In this document: piece by piece, positions 48,179-60,800 of the stretch
Position numbering within the stretch: position 1 is the stretch's first letter
Layout of the letters: every line of letters starts with the position of its first letter
DNA from: Oxyruncus cristatus
Lineage: Eukaryota; Chordata; Aves; Passeriformes; Cotingidae
Length of the DNA: 64,000 bases
Direction of reading: 5' to 3'
Assembly (NCBI GenBank): GCA_013399855.1
Contig: VXAY01000167.1
Coordinates: 174,047 to 238,046 of the forward strand
Notes under the pieces: generated by a model
The model's database searches: none
The model's input: the letters and a program-made list of their open reading frames with translations, nothing else
What the model was told of the DNA's origin: nothing
Made by a program: the position numbers and the translations under genes

Positions 48179-48610
48179 GCCTTGCATGGTATCAGTTTGA
48201 TGGCAGTGAATAGAAATGCAGCTTAACACAAACAACTGATGACTAAAATTACTGCAAAAAGTCATCACTGAATTTGACAGACGCTTGGCTGATACTGCTT
48301 GGTTGTCATTCCCATAACTGTTTTAAGAATCTGAAGCATGCACATGTGGCTTGTCAAACAGGAAGCATGTCAAACTACAGAGAGCTACTGAGCACTTGAA
48401 TACTGAGACGGTTAAGCTACAAATTGCATCTTTTTTAAATAGCTAACTGTAGATTAAAAAGTCCAAGTTGAATTTATAAGTGCATTTCTCAAAGCTATGG
48501 GACAAGCTGCAATTAACTGAGAACTGAACTTCCCTCTTCAAGACTGTTGCCAACTTACTGCTTCCAGTATGTTTTTGGTTTGGTTGATACCAGCTTTTTA
48601 AAATACAAAC

Positions 48611-48806
48611 CTTTACCACAAGAGGAGTCTCCAGTAAATTCAGCTTTGATGCTCTTGGAGAATTCTTTTGTGAGATAGAGCGATGCGTCTTTGATTTCAG
48701 TGGGCTGGATACCACAAAAGAAGTAGAAGCTTTGCACGGTGTGTGCCAGCTTTCATCCTGTGCCGCAGAACAGGAAGGGACAGGACGAACCACCAAATCC
48801 AGCAAT
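48611..48806 (-). CDS. AHCTF1: AHCTF1 exon (last one recognised)
   Basis: Acceptor ttctaacag, donor gtttgt. Completes Arg, then [20 protein letters not shown], followed by [17 protein letters not shown] in phase 0. The frame stays open for 55 further codons past the donor (stop at 48443), so a read-through terminal exon is possible. Confidence 0.92.
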
Positions 48807-51800
48807 CTGTTAGAACACACAACTTAAACTATGAACATAAATAAATAAATGAAAAAAATGCTGTGTTCATCTGAGATGATACAGAATAATAACATTCACT
48901 GATCAACAAGTACAGGTGAAGCCTCACTGCTGGGGTGATGCATCAGGCTCACAAGTGACAGGCACTTTGGGGTGTCAAAGTCTATACACCAACAGCTTGA
49001 TGGTAGCCAAGGTTTTAGTCTCAGCTATCTTAAACTCTGTAAGCACATTTACCATAATGTAAATACATGTATTTGCATAACTAAGATTGTCGTACAAAAA
49101 TAATCTCTCTAAATATTACTTAAGATGAATTGACTCTTGAATGTTATACACGGTATGTGCAAAAAAGTGAAACAAAGCTTTATTCATATGTACCTTCACA
49201 CCAAAACCCCAGCATAGTTCAAATTTCTCTCACTCTCTCTTCCCCCAAAAACGTAGCTCAAGACTAAACTTTGCAAAAAGGCTGCTTACCTGTAATATTG
49301 TGAGATACTTGTTTTCTGCTCGTTTCCCAACCATACTTCTCTAAATTTGGACAATACTTTACTGATGAAAGTTGCTCGTGTATGCACATTTCCTGCATTA
49401 GCCTGTCGTGTTACTGCTGATAATGCCTTTGGCCTTGGGACTGTAAAGCAAGAGGAAAAAAATACCAGCCCTGTGTAAGCAAGGTGATGGTTGGTTGTTG
49501 ATACTTCACCCTTCTAAAAATTACCTTCTCTTAAGACTGATGAAGGCAAACGATAAGGCTTGGCTCTCTCTACAGCCAGCTTCCTTTGAACTGTAGGCAG
49601 GATTTTGCTATATTGGTCTAACAGAGAATTTCTGGCAACTGCTCTCTCTCTCAAGCGAGGATCACGATCATTCTGATAAATAAAATGAGTAAAGCAAGAA
49701 GTTATTTACAAGAAGTTCATTGCATGGAACTCTCTGCTCTTCCTAATTGGGGCCTAAATTTGCTCTACAGATACAATAAAATATGTCCACTGCACAGAAC
49801 TGCAGCAAGTTTATCCAGCTGCACACCAGTTTCAACCAATAGTTGAAAAGTGTAAGGAAGATGGGAATAATAGCAGAACCTGCAACTTCCAGTTAAAACT
49901 ACTCTGGAACTCTAATAGAGCTTTATTCTTATATACTTGGTATCACCTGCAATTTTCAAATAGCTTACAAAAGGGAAGGTTTCTCCTGGTTTTCCTGAAA
50001 TACTAATGTCCAAGATGACTGAATACACTGGGCAACTGCAAATTATGCTGAACAAATATATGGGAAAATTAAAACAAGTTAGAAAAAGCTGCTTACACAA
50101 ACCTGTTGGTTGTAACACAGTTTTCACATGCAGGACCTAAACATGCCGAGACCAAGTTTGATTTACTGGAAAACGATGGTTCCATAAAACAGTGAATGTA
50201 TTAGAGATCCCCAACGGAAGTTCACATAACAGAAATTTCATCCTAAATTCTTACCTATGTTTCTCAAAATATTACGTCATAAAACTAATATGAAAGTTGT
50301 GGAATCACAGAGCTTGCACTTTAGTTAGAGAAAAAAAATAAAAAAAATGGCCAAACCACTAACCAAAACCAACTATGCGTCTAGACTGCTCTCAGCTTGA
50401 AAAATAAAACTGTGTGCAAGACATGATGTACAACATAGATTTCACTCCACAGAAACGAGTGACACAAACAACTTCATTGTGTAAGCCACCCATAGCAAAG
50501 GGATCTGAGGAACTAAAGGAACAGATGGGCTGGTAACAAAAGACACCTATTTATTCCTCAGATGCAAACAAACTATTTTAAGTGGAGTCAACCATGGTCT
50601 GTAACATTTAACTTATAATTTCACAAAGCAGCTTTGCCATAGTAAAATTATTCCTAGTCTTTCAAAGAGTGATACAAGAAACAAAGCAGGCCTTTCACTG
50701 AGGACTATCAAAACTGGAGAGCTACAACTATAGAGACTTGCACACTCGACAGGACTTCTACCCTTACCATAAGATTAACCTTCATTGACTGATTCAGCTG
50801 TAGTGCAGGGATATAGTTGGCACGCTGCAGATGGTGGACTAAAAGGAATTCGTGATTCTGAACACCAGCATTGCTCTGTAAAAACTTCTCCAGACACTCC
50901 TGTAACAAATAACACATGACAAAACTCTATTATCATCCTGCCTCTTCTCTTGCCAAAGAGATGATTCAGACCTTTTTTGTCTTCTCCAAACTTACTTTTT
51001 CAGTGTCTGTGAACGGCAGCTTCAGTAAATCTTCCATTAGCCCCATCTCCTGACAGATTTCATACATGTGCTTTAACAGCTCTTCTACGTTTAACTTAGT
51101 GGTATGTTGCTGCAACAGACCCCACGCCTCCACCATGCACCTGTAGTTAATTTTTGGGAGATGGAATGGAATGGGAACAGTATAACCAAAAAGATGCCCC
51201 TAAGTCATTGTATTCATTCAAAGATTAAAGGGAATGTAGAGGATCACGATTTGTAGTATCTCTTCTCCCCCTTTCCCAGTATCTGAATGCCAAAACGCTG
51301 GGACAGATTTCCTTACCTGTTGGACAACAACACAGTGAGGAGAAGCCGCACTTCCCTACTGCTCGACATGGAGGGCTTCATCATCTGGATGTACCTGAGG
51401 GCTCGCCTGTGCTCTCCTTGGCACATGAGGGACTGAATAATTCTCGTGTGTTGCCACGGCACAGTTTTGATTGTAGCTGGATGAAAGAGCAGGGCCAGGG
51501 AATTCTGCACAGGTTAGAGATCACCTTTATTAGAATATATACATACACACATGCAACACATACAGTCCACACTTTCTTAAGCAAGGCTGGAGGTGGGTTA
51601 AACAGACTTCGATGTCTAATGAAATATCTGATCCAGGACATGTCCATACAAATTATTCAGTATTTGTAGAGAAAAAATTCAGTTAGCCATAGGGAACAAA
51701 GTGAATGTTTTAAAAGGAGTAATTCAGACTCTTCTACGTTAAGAAATCTTTGGACACAAACATTCCTTTTTACACATACATTACTAAATAATGTTACTCT

Positions 51801-54800
51801 ACAAACAAACTGATTCTATTGATATGGTGACAGGCAAAGAACCACCTCCAGCATCAGGAAGAACAGGAATTAGGTCGAAAAGTCACTTCTGCCATCTTCC
51901 ACCTCAAATCTTGCTGCTACCCTCATAGGTTTCACATTTAAAGCACCAAAACACTGTTTTTGAGAAAACGCTCAACTAGTCCGCTGAAAACCTCCTGCAA
52001 TGGCTAGCTTTGAAGATTCAAATATCAAGCATTATTAAAGTTGATTACTCCTTTGTTTTAATTAATTTCCTGTCAAACTAGTTGAAGCGAATTTTAAAAT
52101 CATGACATTGCTGAAGAGGTCAGAGCAATGTTCCAAAAAAAGCTTTATTGTTTTAGTACATTCTAATAGCTAAGAACCAATTTTTAAAAATAATTTTATT
52201 GGTTACAGTGCACAGCAATATGTATCTAAGTAAACTGTTGGATACTTACTTCATAATCATTGTGATCTAGAAGCCAAAACCCTTGAATAAGCTTAACGAG
52301 ACCCCAAGGGATAGCAAAGGCAGTTAGAAAAGAGTCAATTACATTTTCTGTTTTATTTGGAGAGTTATGCATGATATCTAACAGCAAGTAAATTGTCTGA
52401 GAGTGAGGACCCAATTAAGGCCAATAAATTGGTAAGACCAAAAATTCATCACATTACATTTAGCTAAACAATGAAATGAGAATACAAAAATGGTAGAAAG
52501 CAGAACATACTAATATATTAGTCTTGCCATTTTAAGCTATTATAACCTGAAACTAGTCAGGTCCTAACCACAAATTGCATTCTGAATAAACAGCCAGAAA
52601 GAAACACTCCTGGATTTCTGTAAGGCAATCAAAAAAGCCAAATTTGGGCATATAAATACTACCATTATAAACTCAGGCTCTTGCTTTAGTCAGTGGAGCT
52701 AGCAGTTGAACGTCCAACTAATTAATTATTAACTATTCTGTATGTTCTGGAAATGCGGAAAAATACCTATATAAATTATGGTGCCATTAAAATACAACTT
52801 AGCACTGAACAATTGAAACTAGATTTAAAATGGGATGTGGATCCTGCATTTGAAGTGTCATTTTCCCTTTCTGACAGCGGTTGTTATGGACATACTCTAA
52901 TAAGACAGTCTGGGAGTACAACAGTGTTTAAACTCCTTGCTCTCTGGGCTCCCCTCTCGCGTTAGCTGACAAACAACGAAAGCAGGTCTGCACACTCCAG
53001 TAACGTAAAAGTTATGTTTCTGCCCAGTGACTGTTCTCTTCTCCCTCTTTATTATTCTGTGTACCTGCAACTTTCAACACAACAAAAGCAAGCACAGTTA
53101 GCTGGGCTGGAAAATGGATGATTTTGACAAAATCAGGTACTGGACAACCACTGTTAGAAATCCTTTTGCTCTGAAGCAGCGCCTTTTAGTGCACCATTCT
53201 GACACACAGTCATTTGCTACAGATATGGGTACTTCAAATTTAAAAACTGATAGATTTTGAGAAAAACTAAGGGAAGTTTTTAACTTGAACATTTTTTTAG
53301 AGAACCTGTTTTCTCATATCAGAAAGACTTTGCAATAAAACATTAAAAAAAAAAAACCAAAAAAACAAGAATCAGAAAAGAGCCAAACTAGAAAGAAATA
53401 AAGCAATGCTTCTGTCTAGGTCTTAATTCTATACTAAATGTGTTCACTCACACTGTGTTTGAAGCATAAATTTAAAAACATTGTTAAACGTGAACAACAA
53501 ACACATAAGAACATTTATGGGCCTATTCTGAAGGTGCAATGACAAAAACTGGAAAGGATACAATTGCATGTTTGTCGCTTTCTTCAACGCTTTCCAGCAA
53601 ATAGAGATCCAGCAGTGCCTGAAATGAAAGAGTCAAAGGTTTTTTTGATGTTCTTGTCTTTCAAATTCATTGCCTTTGGGAGACGGATGCTGCTGGTGGT
53701 GCTTTCAGTGAACAGAACACTCACATGTAAACTAGCAGGTGGGTATTTCCCAGTTCCTCCTTCATCTCTCTGCCACAGCTTCTCAACTTGGTCTCCTAAC
53801 TGGGAAACCATTCCATCAATCATCAAGCAGTCAGAATCCCATTTTCCTCTGCAACAAAAAGCAGCAAGGATTTGGACAGAATAAACCACTAATTCCAGCC
53901 TCTCAGTGTAACAGATTTCCACCAGTCAAAACAAAAAAAACCCCTCCTTTGAGTCAAAGAAAGGAATACACCTACACAGGCATGATTACGGCTCGAAATG
54001 CCATGGCAGACATTTCTGTGTTGGAGGAAAGATGGTCTTTAGGTCAAAAGGAATTAGTAAAGCAGTCTAAACTAGAAATCCAAGAGAAAAGTTGCAATGA
54101 CCATTTAGTTCATAGGTTTTCTTTGTTGTTGTATTAGTGTAATACCAAGGAAGCACAGGCAAAGGGTTTTAAGTGGAAAAGTAACAACTCTCCTACAGTC
54201 TAACAGAGGAAGGTTTTCTAGAGCTTTCCTGTAAATCTTACCTTGATAGACGCTCGAGTTTCTGTCGGTGACCAGTATAGTAGCTCTGAATCAAAGGGTA
54301 ATTGTAGAAAGGTCTAGACAAACGCATATGGTCATCTACAGGCAATAAAGTAAAAGCAAGTTAAAGAAGTAAGACCACTTTTTTAAGTGGTAGGTTTTTC
54401 TCAACTAAAACTTCTCATAAAAAGACAGAAGATCAGACGAGCACCAAGAAGCCTTCAACTCTCAAAGAGGCCAATCCTATTTCTGCCTTTGCTAGAAGAG
54501 AACTAAGACAGAAGGTTCGACTATTACTTCTTGCCTGAAGATCCATTTCAAGTTTACAGATAATGTAACATTCAGAGTATGTAGTGTAAGCTCAAGTTCA
54601 CTATTAAATAAGCAACTAGCAAAGGGAACGTATTTCTGAATGTGAGAAGTGAACATTCATAAGACAATTAAGGCTGATAATAGAATTTAAAATCTATTTA
54701 AACTAAGAGCACTTTCAAGGTGTATTTTCACCCCAAGCAATAAACAAAAAGTTCAGAAAATGCAGGTAATGCTTCTACTGTAAAAACAAGTGTTACAGTA

Positions 54801-57800
54801 TTAGAGTTTAGGCTTACCTCGATCCTCAGAAGGGAGACTGGATCGACTGAACCAGATGACCACTTGTGCATACAAAGAAATGAGGCTAGTTACCAGCTGC
54901 TTATTTGTGAAGTCTGTAAAACCTGAAAAAAAGGCATGAGATGATAAAGCCTGAACTATTAGATACACTCAGGAAGAAGTCATTTGTCTTTCACACAGCA
55001 GAGATTTTTAGTATAGCAAAGGGATGGTCATCTTTTCCCCTCAAGATGCCAACAACAATTTCTAATAACAGAAGCTACAGAAACTCGAGCAACTTACTTT
55101 ACAAGTTACTCATTTTGGCTTCCTTTATATTTTCTAGCCATTTGCACACAACTATAAATTGCTAGCTAAGAGTTAAGAATACTTTTCAGCATTACCACAC
55201 CCAGTGGCTTGCACAGCTTATTGCTGAAGCAGTGTCGCCTCCCCTACCCACTCACATCAACTCCACAACCAGTTGTTCCCCTCAAATCAAAGCATCTTAA
55301 ATCATACTCACAACTTCTCAGATTCAAGCCCTTCCACCCACCTCAGTCTGACTCTCTCTCAACCATCCAAAACAGCAAAAGCTCATGTCTCCACAGTTAC
55401 AACCCAAGCATCCCTCCAAATCCTCATCAAAAAGACCAAAGTTTTGGCAGTGCTATCACCAACCTTTTTCAGTAAGCTCTCGTGCTTCTGTTAGAAAACA
55501 GTTTAGGACGGTGCTAAGGCTGCTCAAAAGCAACTGGCAGTGCTGAAGGGACTGTAAGGTCTGTGGGTCAATGAAGTTGCAGGAGCCGTCAAACAGCGGA
55601 ACACCTTGTCAAGAACAAACATTAAATCGTTAGTCCACAGAGCAACTGCAGAGTTCCAAAGGACACTTAAAGAACCCTGTGCAGTATCATATACTGGCAG
55701 ATCACTGAGTAAGATCCTTTACAAAGAATTATTTTAGGTTTCAAAAATGACAACAGGAACACTCACATATTTGGTCCAGTTCATCTTTTGTACAGATTAC
55801 TTTGTTCCATGTCCACTCAAGAACAAACCGTAAATTAACAGCAGAACTTGGCTGCTCTTTAAAAGAGAAAGCAAAAAAGACATAAATACACAGTGTCAAA
55901 CTAAAACATTCAGAACATAAAATTCATGTAAGGAGCATTACCTTCAGAAGTCCAGTGTTTAATGCATCCAGTCAGAAGTTCTAAAGAACCTGTCTGGACA
56001 GCAGCTGACAATACTGCTTCCAACTGCTCCTCCTAAACAGAATAGACAAAATAAAATGAGAACCTCATGTACTTCTGATACCTTTTGAACCATCCACAGA
56101 AGTGTTTATTTCTGACTGGATACTCATTCAGACATCACGAAGTCAACTAATGCACATGAAACTATTTCCACATTCTTTTTCTTAATTCTAGCCACTTAAA
56201 GTGGCAAACAAAACTCCAAACCAAGCTTCTTGACCCTAATTCTGAAATTTATCTTTCTAGCATTCAAAAGCAATCCCCACTCAAATGCATAACAAGTCTC
56301 CAAACAATATAGTCACAATTCAGCAAAGGTCATCACAAACTTTTTTGCTTACCCAAGTTATTTGCAAATCAGAATTATTACCAGAACATCTAATCAGAAC
56401 ATAAGAGCCTTCATCAGGCTTTCAAAGTAAGCGTTCTGTGGGCTGGGTCATCTTCCAAATAGGGCTGTTCCTATTTGAACTCAGTAGCTTGGATCTAACA
56501 ATACTTCTACTTTAGCTAACTAAAGTCAACACCTGCCTTTCAGTGCAACTTGCAAAACACATATAAATCAGATGATCATATCTGGTATCCTCTACAGTCC
56601 CATCAAACAAGATGGATGTATTTTCCCCTGGATTCCCCAACGTACACTCACCTGACTCAAACTGGATGGCTGGACATCAACCAGTCTTGGAGACAGCAAG
56701 CCATCTACCAGACACCTGGTGTAGCTGTCACTTGCTAATGGACCAGATTTCTTCAAAAACTTCAGGGTCTGAAACATCAGTCAAAAATCACTCACTAAGA
56801 CAGTATTAATACTCAGTCACTAAGGTTATGTCTTAAAAACAGTAGCCAAACTAACAGTTCATATGTTTATAAAACATATCCTGTAGAAGAATATATGAAA
56901 ATACCAGCCATTACAATGCTGAAGGAAGGCTTTTCTAGCTTCTCTATCATTACACAGGCCTTGCTTTTCCACTGACCACTGACACAAATTACATTCTGTA
57001 GAAAATAACACACAACTTTAAATCACACTTTGGATGACTCTGTTTATGCTTGTTTGTGCAGAAGCTGATTCATATTGCAATATTTAGTGAGATGGAACTT
57101 TATTCGAAAGGATTTGTCACAAGTTGTGCAGTGGCTCAGAAGTTATAATTTGGCCAAGGTGGGGAGAAAAAACACTAATTTCTTCTTCAAAAGTTAAATA
57201 ATTTTTCCTTTTTTCCATTCTGTCCTCCTTTCTCAAGTTAATCAGGAATAAAAACCTAACTCCAGACTGTGCAGGTAGTTTGACTGATGGGCAACGAAGC
57301 ACCTGCTTTTCCCAGCTTCCACAACACTTTTGTTCTTGTTCCAATAGCAACATTGCATTCCTTTCTGGGCATTCAGTCCCTGCTTGTGCTTCCCAAAACA
57401 GTATAATTTGCATAAAACTAGCAGGACATAATTGCAGTTGTGCATGTGGACAGACAGGATGAACATTAAATGATCTCCAACCCTCAAGGCAGTGCAAACT
57501 TAGGAAAGGTTAATTTCATTCTCAATATAAATAGACTAAAAAAGTCACCTCTTTCTGGAAGCTGGTGCAAGTCACATGAATGACTCCTGAGTTCAGCAAG
57601 CACGTAACATCTGCAGAAACAAGGAGTGTTCAAAGGCTTTCAACACTCTCACGGTACGACCTGTTTCTGTTCTTTAAATAGCAGGATCTGGAAAGACATA
57701 CCCTGAGTGCCTCTTTTCTTCATCAGATGACTTACAAACTTCCTTAAAAAAATTATTTGTCTGTAGAAACTTTAATCTGTAGAGGTACTGAGGTGCTGTG

Positions 57801-60800
57801 CTTTCTGCCTCATTTCAAAGTCATTTCATCTATGACGATCAGCCCTTCATGGGCTATGTTACAAAAGCACCAAGACTCAGCAGACTGTCAGATATGTTTC
57901 TCAGTATTGAAGATCTTGTTAGTGCAAGGTGACTAGGTTTGTGAAGGTTTAGGGGTTTTATTGTTTGGTTTGGTTGTTGCCTAATGAACAATAAACAAGT
58001 GGCATTTGACCTCAACTGAAGCTTGTCACTATTCAAAGCAGTGAAATACCTACCAAAGTTATAGGTGCTTGGATTAAAAAACTGCTCAGGTGGTGGATAA
58101 GAAGGAGGAACTCCCCGACTTAAACTCCGCTCGTGTACCAGAATATCCAAAATGAGGTTTGGAGAAGTCAGGCTTATTACAGTGTCCAGTGACCACAATG
58201 CAAAGTAGGGGCAATCATGAAGGAATTCTTCTGGCCTTAAAGAAAACAAATACATAAGCTAAACACCAACTTTCAAATTACTTGTGGGGAAATTGAAAAC
58301 CACTGAACAAAAACCTACCTCAGCGAGTCTGGCATTTGAGCATGATACCAGCGATTGATGTCAAATACACCCAAATAAATAGATGGTTTTTCGTGACCAT
58401 GGGTTTTCACTTGCCAACTGAAGATTGATATGCTGGTGTCAGGAGAGATTCCTGTCAAAGACAAGACACTGCATCTTATTGTAGAAAATACGAAGTATCT
58501 GCTGTTTTTAAAACACCATTTTCTATTTTGGTTTAATTCTGTTATTTCCCTGATGAAACCCAACACCTCACTAAGAATGATAAAAACAATTTACAGAATA
58601 TCAAACATCTCAGTGATAAGTTTCAGTCATCGTGTCTCTTTTGCTTGTTCAAGTTATATTTGTTCTAAACCAAATCAAATACATAATTATTAACTAATTA
58701 AGTTTTACATGCTAAATGAATAGTTTAGGGGGAAAATAAGCTAGGAGCACATACATCCTTTTAGCATATCAGCAAATAAAGTAAAACCTATCTTTTTCCC
58801 TTAAAGAATGATGTTCAGAGGAATAAAAAAGTCCCACATAACTTAAGCATTCGATTTCTTTTAAATAAGCCCAACAGGCTTGGTTAGACAGTGGGTTCAG
58901 AACAGCATTCATTGCTTAGATTCCCAAACCATGCAGTTTAGAATAACCAAACATGGACATCAGAACAAACCTTCATTAACGCTGTCCTCTCTGTCAACAT
59001 GGTTGCGAGACTTTTCTATGGTTTGAAAGCTGAGGAATTTAGTATTAGTGGTCTGCCCTCTCAAGGGAAAAATTCCACCAGTGAGATCTAAGCTGTACAG
59101 TTTAATGCAGTATTTAAAATCCTGAGGAAAAAATTGAAGAAGAGAGAAAAGGTCATTTTGAGATAAAAACATACATTATACCTAAATCTGAAATAATGTA
59201 AATCTCTAAAACAATATGCATATTGTACTGTATATTTTCTATGAATAGAGACTACATCTAACATGCAAGAGAATTAAGTGTTAAATAATAATGGGCAAGT
59301 TTGGCTGTAAAGGAAAGAAAAAAAGAAAATGTTTTGCACATTATCCAGATTTAACATTTCCCTAACATTAGTCAGATCTAAACATGTTCTGCAGAATTCT
59401 TTGCAACTTCAAGTGTCTTTACAAACCTGAATATATAACTACGAAGAGATATCTGAAATAATGCAACACATGGATGCAATGGTCTTTGATCTGTGTCTTG
59501 ATTACAGAACCTGACACTACAGCAGCTAAAGCTCTGCCAAGAGACATTATCAATAGGTGCACCACTGGAGTGAACACGCCTCTCTCTCTAGTGACTGAGA
59601 ACTTTTTACAGATTAACAATCTTCTTTCAAACCTCATGAACTCTTACCAGCTCCTCCTCTAATCTTGTAGGAGACTAATGGGTGAAATATCCCTTGATTC
59701 CTTATAAAGAGGACATGGAGTGTACATGGAAAATGTGTTTAGGATCACTAATTACTACAAAGTAAGCAACCTCTTTGAGATACACAGAAATGGACATACA
59801 GAAAGGATTGTCTTGAACCTCTGATATCACCATTTTCTAAGAAAACATTAACTGAAATACTGTCTTTCCAAATACAACATTCATTCAAACTGCCTACCAT
59901 ACAACATGTGAATACTGTACTTCAGAGGGTTGAAAGTCTAACATTAACTACACTGCAGTTTTCTCAGGTTACAAACACAACAACATTACTTAATCACGTC
60001 ATGTGGGATTTTTTAAAGAGTGTCACTGTCAGAGATGATGCATTTTAAAAAAACACCCCCTTTTGCAAACACCTAATCTTTGTCTGTTCAAAAACAGCAC
60101 TTCCAAATGAGGAAGGAGCTTTCCTGTACATAAGGAGAAAGGGACAAAATTTAAATTCATTCAAAAAATTCAAAATGCACAGTCCCGATAGGGTACAACA
60201 GTTGAAGAATCACCTCAATTTCATTCCATACCTGATGAGAAAATGCAAGATAAAGTATCAAAATAGGAGGAAAGACTTGCTCTGAATTAAGATTACTTTC
60301 CTATCAAAAAGATCTTGGAAGAGTTTCAACCACACTACTGAACAGAATTATGCATTATACAAGTGCCTCTCATATAAATTGGACATCTGAGACCTAATGA
60401 TACCTCACCTATATTTTAAACACATCATCTCTAGAACCAATTCTAAAAATTTATGGATACTCTTTGACCAAATCATACCACTGTTCATTGCATTTACATC
60501 TTTTGCTGGCTTTAAGAGTAGACTTCAGGGGCAACCCAACCAAAAAGTAAAACTGTTATAGTTACAGCTACTGAGTTTCAGGATCAACACTTAAGAGACA
60601 CTTGTAGGTATGTGTTATTTGAAGTCCAGCTGACTGAGGTCAAAAGAAAAACATGACTATAAAACAGAGATCAGAAGTGTATAATATATATATATATATA
60701 CACATATATACAAATGACTATATTTTAAGAAAGGGAGACAGACAGAATTTTCCTCAAGTCTACAGTTTGGTTACACAAAGCTATTCAAAGCCCTGTCTTC

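Larger units (their letters stand above)
46249..48610. other. Convergent SCCPDH/AHCTF1 junction, no further AHCTF1 exon found
   Basis: Holds the SCCPDH 3'UTR, repeat copy 2 (46853-47101) and otherwise unique AT-rich sequence. On the minus strand AATAAA occurs at 48173-48178 and 47331-47336. I searched the minus strand by eye for the ELYS segment expected next (FTPQSILRS-like) and for any long open frame. None is there. Confidence 0.6.

Noticed and set aside
48807..49289. Hidden AHCTF1 exon around 48900-48980
   Set aside because: A candidate with weak splice sites hits a stop directly in the phase required by its neighbours.
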